Shown one piece after another: positions 35,201 through 44,778 of a stretch of 64,000 nucleotides of DNA. Source of the DNA: Phoronis australis (taxonomy: Eukaryota > Phoronida > Phoronidae). Within the stretch, counting starts at the first letter, position 1. Each line of letters opens with the position of its first letter. The notes under the pieces were generated by a model, which worked only from the letters and a program-made list of their open reading frames with translations, was not told the DNA's origin and searched no databases. A program made the position numbers and the translations under genes. The DNA lies in the NCBI GenBank assembly GCA_002633005.1, contig NMRA01000467.1, positions 68,461 to 132,460 of the forward strand, given 5' to 3'.

Positions 35201-38200
35201 CAAACATTTATGAATATGCTGACAGGTACTTAACCATGTCCATCAGGACCTCACCTTGTTGGTAACATATACGTTAGACTTGTTCTTGATGAGAAAGGTG
35301 ATAGTCTGACTAAAACCATTCCAGGCAGCTTCATGTAGCCCAGTATTGCCATGCTGAAAGCATGAACACAAACAATTCATGAGAAACTGCCAAGGATAAA
35401 GAAATATTCAAGCAAATACACTTTAGGCCAAAACAGAAGTTGGTTCAGATCTGTTATTTTTTGAAAATCGAGTCCACGGTGCAGAATTTTTTACTTGTTC
35501 ATTTTAAGAAAATCCATCCAAAATGAACAAAATATTGTTTTTTGAATGTTTGACAAATCATGACGTTTCAGACCATACTTACATACCTTTGTGCAGCTTT
35601 TCAAAAAAAAACACGAGACTGGCTGAAATTTATGCACGCACGCATTTTTTAATTTTTTTTAGTCGGTGAGTCAGAACAAAGACCAGAATCAACTATACTT
35701 GTTTGACTTTACAGTACTGTGAAAGATTACTTGATGAGAACAGTTGTGGTCTTAAGATCTCCATCTTCATCAATTAATAATTCAGAAATACAAAAAAAGA
35801 AAAACAACATTTAAGGGTGTTAATTTCACACAGCATTAATGATTGTCAATAAGAAAATAATAAAATGGTTTCACTAAATGAAAGTATGATAACCGCAAAG
35901 AACACCCGCCAGCACACACTGCCAAGTCACCTGTCATAAGCTTTTGAATCATATAAACACATCTGCCAAATCTCATCAAGATCCCACGAGGGTTTGGGAG
36001 ATACAGCTATGGATGCCGGACGCCCCGACAGAGATGACCACAATATGCACCCACATATTAAAATGATTATTCTAAGATTTTTAAAATGTCACCATTTCTT
36101 TAAAAAATCCATCACTGATTAGTACATTTTATTTTTAAGGTTGATGCCCGTATTTATGTACCGGGCCCACATTCGAAGCTATGCCTATATTCAGAATCGA
36201 GTCATGCGCCTATACGCAAACCACCTGAGTAAAACAATCCTTAAAGTTGATGCTCTGGCGTACCCCAGCATTTCAAACAATACGCACTGCTATTTGGTTC
36301 CCAGAATGCAGTGAATATTTTTGACAATGCTCGCACTTAGGTTTGCTTTGCAGTTGGAAATTGTAGGTTTACGCATGTTAAAACATTACTATTGGAAATT
36401 TATAAAAATTGTGCCATTAAAAGAGCTCCCACGAAAAAGCATCAATTCAAAGCAAGAAATCGGATTTTGGAAAGTGTTTTTGACTTATAAGAAAATCTGG
36501 TGATGAAGTAAGACTGTAAACTCAACTCTCTGCGTTTTTACCCAATAAGTTGAACTTTTAGAATAAATTCTCTAAGTTTTGCGTTTGCGTAGATGAAAAT
36601 GTTATGATGATTAGAAAATATCATTGTTCATGCCAATTGCTGTGAATTGACAAAACATATTTTTGCTGTCATGGAATATTGTCCAAAAACAGTTCACAGT
36701 TGCTTGTGTCCGAAAACCTTTACTATAATGGAATATTATTCTAATATCTTGCATATGGTGTTCAGTTATGCCTAGCATTCAAACAGTATCTTGTTTTTGA
36801 AAGAAAGCCTTTATTTCCACAGCGATTTTTCGGAAAAAAAACTCTCTCGTGGCGCTCGTACGGATAGCTCTGAAGGTGCTGGTTTGAATCAAAATAACAT
36901 AAAAGACAGAACGATCGACTGACATTGCTTGGAAAATGAATGATCATATAAACTCAGATAATTTTACTAGAATCTTTTACACTCTGATTTTCGGATAGTG
37001 GCAGAGTGCATCATCTTAACCACACATGTATTTATCTTGTTATTGAAATTTGACAATTTGCAAGTTACTAACTCTGCAAGTGATAGCCAAAGCCTATAAC
37101 TTGAGTGTCTTTTAGGTGGCTCTGGTTATCGCACCCAAAGCCTATAACTTGAGTGTCTTTTAGGTGGCTCTGGTTATCGCACCCAAAGCCTATAACTTGA
37201 GTGTCTTTTAGGTGGCTCTGGTTATCGCACCCAAAGCCTATAACTTGAGTGTCTTTTAGGTGGCTCTGGTTATCGCACCCATACTCAACACTAAGCCCAC
37301 AGGTTTGTTACTACAAATCTCCTGCAAACATCCCAGGAACAGGGCTTGAAATAGCCCATGACAAAAAAGAGGAAAATTTTCCAGGTGATGCATCGTTCAT
37401 GTGATAGAAATAATATTTTGTATTAAAAAAATTAGCTGCTAGAAACATTTTTGCATGAAAAAAGTAAAAAATAATGAAAAAGGAAACTGGAAATCAAATA
37501 AGAAGAAATTGAAACTAAAGAGGAAAATTCCAAGCCCTGCTGAAATCAAAATGGCAGCAATCAACAAAGAGGTCTATCGGACAGAAAAATGAACTGAAAA
37601 GTAATTCAGGAAACATTTTGCTGACTATTCACCAATGACAAACACACCTGAGCTATGGTTAAATGTAACACAAAATTTTGCAAACTTTGGAACATCATAT
37701 CTCTGAAATGGCTGGTCTGATTAAAATGAAACTTTCAGATCCTATGACTGATGCACTTTTCTGTAAAATGCTTTTAAGATTTTTGAGGAGATTCAGGATC
37801 CCACCATATGTAATCACAAGCTGGTACTTTTGAGACTAATTTGAAAAAGTTTGCACAAACACAAATGAAAGCTGTTTTGAGATTTCATTTATCAGGACAT
37901 TTGGTCATGGTATTGATACCATTGATTAGGAGTAAATATATTTTCTTTTCAACTAAATGGTCAATAACAAAACAATGCCAAATCTGTCACTTTCTATACA
38001 TCAGGTGTCCCAAAAACATTTTTGACAAGTAATTTTTCATCAATCAAAATGTTCACAATGTATCTTCAGCGTGTCATCAACAAGTCTACAAAGTATATCA
38101 GAAAAATATAGAAACATGAATGTATTTTGAAATTCAACACAATAGAGTGAAAAATGCAATATCACTGTGACTTTCATCATGTTTATGCTGTGCTAGCATT

Positions 38201-41200
38201 TGTCAGTCAAAACATTGGCTGCTGGTTCTCAAGTCTAAAGTTTTTTTCAGATCTGTATCCAAATCAGTTCTGTCCAGTATTCCGGTTTGTAAAGATGCCT
38301 TCGAGTGAAAGTGATCTGTTTCAAGTTGAAAGGGTGGGGCGGAAGAAGAATCATAAGGGAGTTCCCAGGACTACATGTTAAAAAGAGGATCATTCATGTT
38401 GAGGAACTGATTCAATACCAGAACAACCCGTGGAACCACAAATCTCTGAGAGAAGTCACACGCGATTTACAAAGGAGCAAGCTTTCCGTGCAAAGAATGG
38501 CGAAAAACTGGAGCTAAAACCTTTCAAAAGAAGGCGGGCATCACAGAGAGATCAAAATGTTTGAAGGAAAAGGAAAACTTGATGCTGATACCTGGATGAC
38601 AGCGACTCAGACACTGATGTGAAAAGAATCATTTTCATTGATGAAAAAGACTTTAAGTTAGAGATCGCTAAAAGTCGTCATAATGATCGTGTTTATGGGA
38701 AACAAAAATGAATAATTCAACTTTCTCGACTCTATCATGAGACTTCCAGATTTTCTGAAAAAGTAGTTTTCCGCTGGAGTATCCTGGGAAGGAAAAACAA
38801 ATATTCATTTTATTGATACTGATAGAGCCAAAGTTAATAGTCAACGCTACATGCAGTTATTGGATGAAAATCTGCCGGATTGCAGGCGACTTTATCCTGG
38901 AAACAATTACGTGGTTCAGAAAGATGGGGCTCCTTCACACATGAGCAAGATAACCCAGGCTCATCTGGAAGTGGCCACGTCAAAAAATCCAATGGACTAT
39001 GACATATGGAACTCTCTGAAGGGGAAAATTAATCGGGCAATCAGAGACAAATTGACTGACCAGGAGATAAAAGACAGGCCAATCATGTCATGGGAGGAAA
39101 TGTCAATAGAAGTAATAAGGAAAGCATTTCTGGTTGGGAGAAACGGCTCCGATTAGTCATGGAGGAAGACGGAAGACACACTGAACATAGACTGAAATAA
39201 ACAAGCTTTCCTTTGATATTGTATTTTTTGACCTGATGTTATTTAATTTTACAATCCTCAAACTATTGGACACAGATCTCTTTGATATTTTGCACATTTG
39301 CTGATATCCCAAGCTTCATCTGTAAGAAATTTAAATAATTATTTGTGGCTGAGAAATTACTCGTCAAAGCGTGGCTCACTTTTTGAGACACCTGACATAA
39401 TTACACTTTTACTGAGTTCAAATCCATATTTCTGAAGATTTTCATTAAGATGAACAGAACTGTTGTTAGGTTATGCATAACCTAAACAAAGCATAAACGC
39501 ACACAAAGAATGAAAAGCTTTTGTTCAGTTTTCATGCTCATGTCACTACGTGTAGTTAACAATCATGCTATTAGTTCCGAATTCCGAGATTATGTTAGTC
39601 TTGTGCCACCAGAGGCAGAAGGTTATTTCCAAATTGATTTTAAGTCTACAACAATACACTCTAAAATTAGAGGACGACACTCCAGTTTTACAATATTTCG
39701 GATTCTCAGGAAATACACTAAAATCCAAAATACATGAAATGCCAATGCAAATTAATGCAATTCCCAGTTACTGCAACAAACTAGAAAATGCATGCGATGT
39801 GGTACTCAGTCTCTAAAGCTTACTAACCACTTTGAGACAATACAAAGCCAGAGACGTGCAGTGTATCCATGACTTTGGCACCAGTCACTACTTAGCTTTT
39901 TGAAGATACATCTCACAAACAAATGTTCAACAGCTCTAACATGGTGAAGCAAAGAAACAAAGCCAGTCAAGAGGAGAAAGCCTGGCAAGCGTAACCACAG
40001 AAACCTATTTGACATTACCACCTCATCCTGTCGATCAATGGCACAACCTTCGTCCACTATGAGCTTGACAGTCTCCACATGACCTTGGGCAGCGGCACGG
40101 TGTAGAGGGGTGTAGCCAAGCTGTAACGACCGGCAGAAACAGTAATTTTGCATACACTTCAATAAAAAAATTGATTTTTCCATTTTTCAAAGGCTTTTAA
40201 CATCGTTGTGAATGGCCACAATTTCTCATAACATTGTCTGATGTTAGGTACGGTATGAATGTTTCAAAGACGATAAAACAATTGTTTGGTCCTTCTTGTA
40301 TCTTATGAAACAGTGGACAATGAAAGTGTCCTCCAAACTATAAACTAAAGTAGAGAGATATTACCACAACTCTTCTACATATTGGAACTATTTGTCAACT
40401 TTGTCATTTTTCTATTTCTCAAAAAATTATTACTTTGCTACAATTAATCAAACTTTTACCAAATGCCCTCATAACAAACAGTACAGTGTAAAACATTCTT
40501 AAGTTCTATTATAACATCTTTTTGATGAGAAATTTGACAAATTTCCACTAGTCAGCCATACTGTTTGCTAATCAGCTGAAGGATAATTCCAATCTAAGGA
40601 TGAGTCAGTAAGGATCTTCAAATATATCTGCAATCAAGAATCATCATGCAATCTCAAGTCATTCAATTTTGTAGCATAAGTAAGATTATTTCACCTGTTA
40701 AGCTATGGCGTCTTATTTCTCAAATTCAAGTAATGTGGATCACTGAAATTTCCGTATATAACAACATCTTTTGTCAACAGAAACAGAAATAAAGTGAAAT
40801 CAAACATTATATGACAATTGACATTTGATGTATGGCATTATGAGCATGATACAAAGTTTTAACTTAAAAGTTGCTACAGTTAAGTTCAGTCATAACAGAC
40901 AAAAAATGGCCGTCTCAAATATAATTAATGATTTGGTACCACAATTAAATGCCAAAATAATTGTGTTAACAGGTATAACACTATTGAAAGAATGGAACAA
41001 AATGAACAGCCACGTAGATCTGTGATCATTATTGTTGTTACAATCACAGTGAACTAAACATTAAACCTGTGATAAAACAGTGACATTTCTACTAATTCTC
41101 AAGCAACCAACTTACCAAAATTGATGTGGGAAATTTATTTTTCACTGAGATATGCCAAACAATATTACGCTGCGGGATTGCTTGATCTCACTGTTTGCGC

Positions 41201-44200
41201 GCAATGTCCCGGCAGACAATTGTGACTTGGAAACGTGGTCTAGTATATGAAACCGCCTGTTTCAATGAGTTTCGTTTTCTATCGCAAAACACGTGACCAA
41301 ACACCAACCAACGGCCACAACTTGTCATTCAGCACCGCAGTTTCAAAATTTATTCACGTGAACTCAACAAAAACCTGAGAAACAATAAGGGTGCAGCTAT
41401 TCTTTGAAAATACGCTGGACGGCCGGTCAGTGAGCTTCTACTCGCCCAGCACCGTTTTAGTCGCATTGACCACTGGGCAAGTGGCTAAGTATATCCTCGG
41501 TTTGCCACATGAACGACAACCAAACGGGAAAAACATTGTTGCCTTTTACTCCTTAGTAAGACTGTCGCTATGGACAACACAGATACCACAGTACAAATTT
41601 CAAGTTGAGTAAATGTTTATTTTTGTTATATAGTCACAGATAAAATGCCACTATGATAACCTAAATAACATAATGAAGTTCGGTCCAATTGTTTCTATAT
41701 ATATATTAATCTTAGATGTTAATTTCAAACTGCCCAATAGTGCCACTTACATGTTGAGAAAATTTCTTCTATAAATAATGTCAGTATTTTCAAAGGCAAA
41801 ATTAGACGGGATTCAGAGTTCCACCAAATTTCGGAGGAGTTAAAATTCAATGCCAGACTACTCAAGAACAATAGCAGAATTGCAACTTATGTGGTGATAG
41901 CCATTTTCCAAATTAACTATCTGGTGCTACCAGTCTTACAGAGGTCTTTTCAAGGCTTGACAATACAGAGGTCTTTTCAAGGCTTGACAATACAGAGGTC
42001 TTTTCAAGGCCTGAATAATACACAACTTGCTTAAAATCTCATTGCACATGAACACAAGATTACTGAAATGAATTCTTGTAAAAAGATTCCTGCGAAATTT
42101 TCCAGACTTCTGATAATCAGATATATATGGGATCGCTACTTATGACAGTAAACTCTAAAAGTGGTAAGTTCTAAAGAACAAACATGGTAAAACTATATAT
42201 TAGAACTAACTTGTAAGATAACTTGAAGATGTCTGCCGCAGCTTGCAGACTTGAGCATAATCTGAAAGACTTCATGTCAAAACAAACCCAGAAAACTTAA
42301 GCACCAATGCCATTAAGTTATGACCAAGTGCCATTTGTCTCCGTTACTAGCACTTTTAAGAGAAACCTGCATTTTGTTCTCAATTCTATATGAAGATCAA
42401 TGGAAAAAGGGGACTTTTATAAAGCAGCAACGCGATACAATAGTTGATTACCGATAGAGCGAAAGGTCGGGAGACAAAAATGGTGTAATGCTCATGAACA
42501 TTCAACAATTTCAACAAACATCAAAGCCTGTAAGATGCTGATTTCACTAGAAACCAAAATAGTTCTGCAATGTACTGTTGCCTTCATCACTCATTCCTTT
42601 ACTCACTCCGCACACATCGCCCTCCCATCCAAACAGCCAAACATTGATTTGAGAAATTCTAGCCAAACCAAGAAGCTGAACTCCCCTCTGCGGGCTACTA
42701 TCCAATAAAAATGCTGGCAAATTCAAGATAAAATTCAAATTCGTCATCGAAACCTCCCATTTACACGACTTTTATAATATTTGTTGTGCTGTACCATTAA
42801 TTTATTTTACTGACGCAGTGAGACACCATGAAATTTGACAAGTTGTGCTACTAGTAACATCTGTGGATACACCATGAAATTTGACAAGTTGTGCTACTAG
42901 TAACATCTGTGGATACACCATGAAATTTGACAAGTTGTGCTACTAGTAATATATGTGGATACACCATCTCTCATTCCACATGTCCATATCAAGTCCAAGT
43001 CACATGATTAAAAAATTTCAAAAACTATAGGTCTGCCAATCTTGCACTACCATTTTCTGTAATGTTCAATGGAAAACAATGGGTAATGTCAGAACAAAAT
43101 ACCAATGCTGGTCATGAGCGCACATGAAAGAGAGCAGTTTGAACCTGCATAGACTTTTTATAGAACAGACGACTAAACTCACATTGTCTCTGGCATCTAC
43201 ATCGCAGCCATGGTCCAGTAACAGTTTACATATGTCAGTGTAACCATGCACAGCAGCATAATGAATGGCGGTCCTGCCCTCCTGCAAACAACAAGTCCTG
43301 TTACATTACATACAATGCAACCTACAAAAGTGGGATAGATACAAAATCATCTGCTTTGTGCATTGTTAGCAATTGAATGGCAGACAACAGATGTGAGTGT
43401 GCATGTAAACAACCACTGGTGTATTGACCTGCTGGTATTGTGCTCCACATCAACATTGGTTGGCAAACAACAATTATGATATTGACACGTTGACCAAGCA
43501 GTTTGTTTTAGGTTGGTTGCAGATTCCACAAATATTTGTCAATGGCGTCTGTACACTACAACAAAATGTGAAACACTTGTGTTATTGAACAATGAGCAAA
43601 TCTGCTGACTGAAAAATGTCTAACAAATGAGATTAACATTGAGAAAACATTCTTGAGCAAATGTCATTTATTTTGAAACAAGAAGCTCACAACTGACGAT
43701 TAACCTAAGTTATTTTTGGTTTTATCGCATTTTGTTGCAATCCTGACCACTCATTACAGGCCATTAATGAACGAATGCTTTACAACAAGTCAATATAGTT
43801 GAGAGTTAAGAGTCAGTTCAGTTTTCAGCTTTCCTTTCAATCCATGCAAGAGCTCAAGAAGCAACAAATCAACAAGGTTGGAGCTAAAAAAGTGGTCTAA
43901 AACATAGAACTTAATCAGCTCGCTGGACGTCAAGCCATCATTGTTCACTTATTAAATAACAAGCAAGTTTGAGTTTTAAATAGTGATGCTAAAATTTTGT
44001 TTTAATGATATCCGAGTTTGCAAAGGCTCACTGAAATTTATTGATGGAATAACCAAACAGAATCCCTCATTAAGTTTTAAGTTGACTATATGACACTAAC
44101 TCAGTGGCAACAGGACAACAAAATGCAAATCTTACAATAATTATTTTGTGAGAAGGTATTTGATGGCATATCACTTGATCCAAATAGGTCATCTGAACAT

Positions 44201-44775
44201 TAATGTATTGTGTGGTTACAATGAAGCAGTCATGTCTATGCATTTAAGGCCTTTGAACTTGAAGGTGTCATAATTCCCTTAACTTAAGTGATATTTAAAT
44301 CCCTATGCTGAGTGAACCAAATTAGAGACAGTGGCCAACATGCAGTTCAATGGATTTCATTTTGTGTTGCAGGTTGGGAAGCATAAAAAGATAATGAAAG
44401 GTGCACATGAGACCAAAGGTGGTTTGTACCAATCTCTTCTCTCCATCACCACTACAAGCAGAGAATGCTTGATCCATCCAGTGCATTTTCACAGGAAATT
44501 TACAAAATTGTTATTTTTTGGGTCACCACCGTTACCCCCATTTGACCTCCCATTAAGTCCGACCCTCAACTCAAACCTCATACCGGTCTGGGAATGGGAG
44601 CAAGACAGAGCACTAACTTATGACATATTACCCGATCTGGTTCAAACGAGGCGCCAGACTGCAAAAGTTCTGTCACTTTATCCAACAGACCCTTGCTCGC
44701 CGCCAAGCGCAGCTTATCCGCTAGTGACACCGATTGGCCAGCGTCGTCTTCACTGAGAGGAAGCGCTTCTGCCAT
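18325..44775 (-). CDS. ANKRD6: Diversin/Diego homologue (ankyrin repeat domain protein 6)
   Basis: Twelve minus-strand exons (44632-44775, 43183-43281, 40022-40120, 35255-35353, 32292-32390, 30489-30587, 29109-29207, 24811-24888, 23337-23480, 22819-22974, 21920-22089, 18325-20224) join in frame to 1061 residues. Order: short N-terminus and degenerate first ankyrin repeat (1-48), six 33-residue ankyrin repeats (49-246), half repeat (247-272), Lys/Gly-rich linkers (273-372), coiled coil (about 385-480) and a long disordered tail. Exon order and motifs (EGCAIDRQDE, GNTGLHEAAWNGFSQ, ILLYAGCSPDLKNN, the CQCQPALTKLE coiled-coil start, IEQWYQRH) match vertebrate ANKRD6. Family role: cytoplasmic scaffold binding Dishevelled and casein kinase 1 epsilon in planar cell polarity and Wnt signalling. 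The start ATG has a strong context (GTGATGG). Vertebrate proteins are about 730 residues; the extra length is in the tail, with YxNx motifs and 16-residue repeats. Confidence 0.95.
20225..21919 (-). other. ANKRD6 intron
   Basis: Holds a degenerate second copy of the MITE at 16588-17426 and nothing else that I recognise. Confidence 0.6.
20427..21716. mobile_element. Diverged second copy of the AGGGCTGTTCCAG MITE
   Basis: The left end CAGGCTGTTTCAGTAAA and right end CATACAGACTTTACTGGA resemble the ends of the 16588-17426 element. The interior again has ACCACCCATAA and GGTGGT motifs. The right terminus is decayed. The family assignment is tentative. Confidence 0.4.
21920..22089 (-). CDS. ANKRD6: ANKRD6 coiled-coil exon
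   Basis: 170 nt, residues 373-428 plus a split Ser codon. Encodes GPVGYMPLCQCQPALTKLE and a heptad-rich helix ending RRTTQQIY. Acceptor TTCCCTGCAG, donor GTGAGA. Confidence 0.93.
22090..22818 (-). other. ANKRD6 intron
   Basis: 729-bp phase-0 intron. I see no repeat or gene in it. Confidence 0.75.
22819..22974 (-). CDS. ANKRD6: ANKRD6 linker exon 2
   Basis: 156 nt, phase 0, residues 321-372. Basic, with RHHRSKHGHQGMF and QYYRDLAGNIRQ. The latter aligns with the segment just before the vertebrate coiled coil. Acceptor CTTGTTTCAG, donor GTAGGT. Confidence 0.92.
22975..23336 (-). other. ANKRD6 intron
   Basis: 362-bp phase-0 intron. Nothing further is seen in it. Confidence 0.75.
23337..23480 (-). 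CDS. ANKRD6: ANKRD6 Lys-rich linker exon 1
   Basis: 144 nt, phase 0, residues 273-320, very rich in Lys and Gly and ending FPWMKKKDK. It follows the ankyrin array as the basic region does in vertebrate ANKRD6. Acceptor TTATTTCAG, donor GTGTTG (weak). Confidence 0.9.
23481..24810 (-). other. ANKRD6 intron
   Basis: 1330-bp phase-0 intron. AT-rich, with no recognisable repeat or gene. Confidence 0.7.
24811..24888 (-). CDS. ANKRD6: ANKRD6 C-capping half ankyrin repeat
   Basis: 78 nt, phase 0, residues 247-272: QNETATDVARRKEHPEVI then ending SKTLP. Matches the capping helix of the vertebrate protein. Acceptor AATTTTCCAG, donor GTGAGT. Confidence 0.93.
25495..25680 (+). repeat. Dispersed repeat, copy 1
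   Basis: Resembles 26745-26925 in the same orientation. Shared landmarks are TTGGCCATTTTT, GTGTAGC, CAACCACCTT and TTACTTATTTGAGGTCAAAG. No ends or target duplications could be defined. Confidence 0.6.
26745..26925 (+). repeat. Dispersed repeat, copy 2
   Basis: Second member of the pair described at 25495-25680, with the same order of landmarks. Confidence 0.6.
27430..28281 (+). mobile_element. Non-LTR retrotransposon 3' part (RT, RTE/jockey-like)
   Basis: Encodes VRQGDPISPKLF, then LRFADDVDL, which carries the F-ADD catalytic motif of reverse transcriptase. A frame change and stop follow near 27745, then ITYGCQTWTLTK, WRWGGHVARAQDNRWTKR and GRPQARWRDDI, the usual C-terminal end of such LINEs. 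It ends at a TAG at 28278. The endonuclease and RT N-terminus are missing, so the copy is 5'-truncated and inactive. Clade is assigned by motif style only. Confidence 0.85.
29109..29207 (-). CDS. ANKRD6: ANKRD6 ankyrin repeat exon 6
   Basis: 99 nt, phase 0, residues 214-246: NGDTALHIAAALKRRKISKV then LMESGIDPNIKNK. Acceptor GTGATTTCAG, donor GTACTA (weak). The acceptor and first 28 nt of this exon are part of a 13-copy tandem array extending into the intron. Confidence 0.93.
29180..29947 (-). repeat. 59-bp tandem array duplicating a 3' splice site, 13 copies
   Basis: Thirteen 59-bp copies start every 59 bp from 29180 to 29888. Read on the minus strand, each carries TGCTAAC (branch-point-like), then GTGATTTCAG (acceptor), then AATGGAGACACAGC and on to 28 nt of exon. 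The copy nearest 29180 is the real exon boundary. Sub-blocks share variants (CATCAATAG, CATGAATAG, CACAGTT, CACAATT). In the 12 outer copies the exon part runs into GAACTGTGCTAA, an in-frame stop. Confidence 0.97.
30489..30587 (-). CDS. ANKRD6: ANKRD6 ankyrin repeat exon 5
   Basis: 99 nt, phase 0, residues 181-213: YGDTALHTASRYGHAGVARI then ending CSISEQNK. Acceptor CTGTTCACAG, donor GTATGG. Confidence 0.94.
30588..32291 (-). other. ANKRD6 intron
   Basis: Contains the short foldback at 30696-30784. A plus open stretch at 31533-31829 has no motif or splice context. Nothing else is seen. Confidence 0.65.
30696..30784. repeat. Small foldback
   Basis: Arms ATATCCTAT...GAATTCATTT (30696-30717) and AAATGAATTC...ATAGGATAT (30762-30783) are inverted. 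The centre carries a second perfect hairpin, GAGTTGGGA and TCCCAACTC. It may be a tiny MITE remnant. Confidence 0.7.
32292..32390 (-). CDS. ANKRD6: ANKRD6 ankyrin repeat exon 4
   Basis: 99 nt, phase 0, residues 148-180: AGFTALHLSAQNGHNESARI then LLYAGCSPDLKNN, very close to the vertebrate repeat. Acceptor TCACTTTCAG, donor GTAAGT. Confidence 0.95.
32640..34515 (-). repeat. Hairpin-ended dispersed family, reverse-oriented cluster
   Basis: Several diverged units in the opposite sense to those at 9690-14040. Landmarks are CACTAGGAGGCACCAC, AATTTCATGA, ACTAGTTGGTGCAG and CCACTAGGGGGCAC. The terminal ATGCACCCACATATA lies at about 34498, after a GACGCCGGAC-rich stretch. About 260 bp of unrelated sequence interrupts it after 34170. 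Confidence 0.65.
34610..34735 (-). mobile_element. tRNA-derived SINE-like head
   Basis: On the minus strand the segment has an A-box-like TGGCTTGATGGG (about 34692-34703), then GTCTGCCACC, then a B-box-like GTGGTTCCTGAAC (about 34649-34661) at tRNA-like spacing. No intact tRNA fold was worked out and no tail was defined. Confidence 0.4.
35255..35353 (-). CDS. ANKRD6: ANKRD6 ankyrin repeat exon 3
   Basis: 99 nt, phase 0, residues 115-147: HGNTGLHEAAWNGFSQTITF then ending VYVTNK. Acceptor TGCTTTCAG, donor GTGAGG. Confidence 0.95.
35905..36062 (-). repeat. Hairpin-ended dispersed family, terminal fragment
   Basis: Carries ATCTGCCAAATCTCATCAAG, GGGAGATACAGCTATGGATG and the terminal ATATGCACCCACATATT. 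It matches the terminus of the family at 9695 in reverse orientation. Confidence 0.65.
37087..37279. repeat. 48-bp tandem repeat, 4 copies
   Basis: Four identical copies of a 48-bp unit that starts AAAGCCTATAACTTGAGTGT and ends GGTTATCGCACCC. The lack of divergence suggests recent expansion. Confidence 0.95.
37341..37541. mobile_element. Short CAGGGCTTG-ended MITE, copy 1
   Basis: Left end CAGGGCTTGAAAT, right end TTCCAAGCCCTG, inverted. The interior is A-rich with GGAAACTGGAAAT. It is related to the copy at 49370-49546. hAT-like ends, but no clear target duplication. Confidence 0.65.
37999..39397 (+). mobile_element. Inactive mariner-like transposon
   Basis: TIRs TCAGGTGTCCCAAAAA (38001) and TTTTTGAGACACCTGA (39395) are flanked by TA at 37997-37998 and 39398-39399, giving a 1.4-kb element. 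The transposase is recognisable in plus-strand pieces: a first catalytic Asp in IIFIDEKDFKL (about 38630), a second in VVQKDGAPSH (about 38915-38945) and a third in NPMDYDIW (about 38985-39010). The Asp2-Asp3 gap is only about 23 residues instead of the usual 34 or more, so a deletion removed part of the core. Frameshifts and stops also occur. It is a DDxD mariner relative and certainly non-autonomous. Confidence 0.85.
40022..40120 (-). CDS. ANKRD6: ANKRD6 ankyrin repeat exon 2
   Basis: 99 nt, phase 0, residues 82-114: LGYTPLHRAAAQGHVETVKL then IVDEGCAIDRQDE. Acceptor TCGTTACAG. Two adjacent donors exist: GAG followed by GTGGTA, or three bases on, GTG followed by GTAATG. The second would add one Val; the first keeps the 33-residue repeat. 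Confidence 0.94.
41130..41300. repeat. Dispersed repeat with GTTTGCGCGCAATGT, copy 1
   Basis: Shares TTTATTTTTCA, CACTGTTTGCGCGCAATGT and GACTTGGAAA with 47570-47705 in the same order. Element ends are not defined. Confidence 0.6.
41938..42010. repeat. 27-bp tandem repeat, 3 copies
   Basis: Unit ACAGAGGTCTTTTCAAGGCT plus TGACAAT, starting at 41938, 41965 and 41992; the last copy is incomplete. Confidence 0.93.
42823..42966. repeat. 46-bp tandem repeat, 3 copies
   Basis: Unit ACACCATGAAATTTGACAAG then TTGTGCTACTAGTAACATCT and GTGGAT, starting at 42823, 42869 and 42915. Confidence 0.95.
43183..43281 (-). CDS. ANKRD6: ANKRD6 ankyrin repeat exon 1
   Basis: 99 nt, phase 0, residues 49-81: EGRTAIHYAAVHGYTDICKL then LLDHGCDVDARDN. 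Acceptor TTGTTTGCAG, donor GTGAGT. Confidence 0.94.
43282..44631 (-). other. ANKRD6 intron
   Basis: 1350-bp phase-0 intron. I recognise no repeat or other gene in it. Confidence 0.7.
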
Positions 44776-44778
44776 CAC
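44632..44778 (-). CDS. ANKRD6: ANKRD6 first coding exon
   Basis: Acceptor TTCTGTTTGTAG, three 5'UTR bases, then ATG at 44775 in a strong GTGATGG context. Residues 1-48: MAEALPLSEDDAGQSVSLAD then a degenerate first ankyrin repeat KLRLAASKGLLDKVTELLQS. Phase-0 donor GTAATA. The short N-terminus resembles that of vertebrate ANKRD6. Confidence 0.93.

Larger units (their letters stand above)
32391..35254 (-). other. ANKRD6 intron rich in repeats
   Basis: Holds minus-oriented units of the hairpin-ended family (32640-34170 and 34430-34515) and a tRNA-like SINE (34610-34735). The stretch 34170-34430 is unrelated sequence inserted between the parts. I see nothing in 34736-35254. Confidence 0.6.
35354..40021 (-). 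other. ANKRD6 intron with DNA transposons
   Basis: Contains a fragment of the hairpin-ended family (35905-36062), a 48-bp tandem repeat (37087-37279), a small CAGGGCTTG element (37341-37541) and a dead mariner (37999-39397). Nothing else is recognisable. Confidence 0.65.
40121..43182 (-). other. ANKRD6 intron
   Basis: Holds the tandem repeats at 41938-42010 and 42823-42966 and a dispersed repeat at 41130-41300. The rest is AT-rich unique DNA. Confidence 0.65.

Noticed and set aside
44331-44756. A 141-codon plus-strand open frame
   Set aside because: It overlaps the ANKRD6 first coding exon on the other strand and has no motif of its own.
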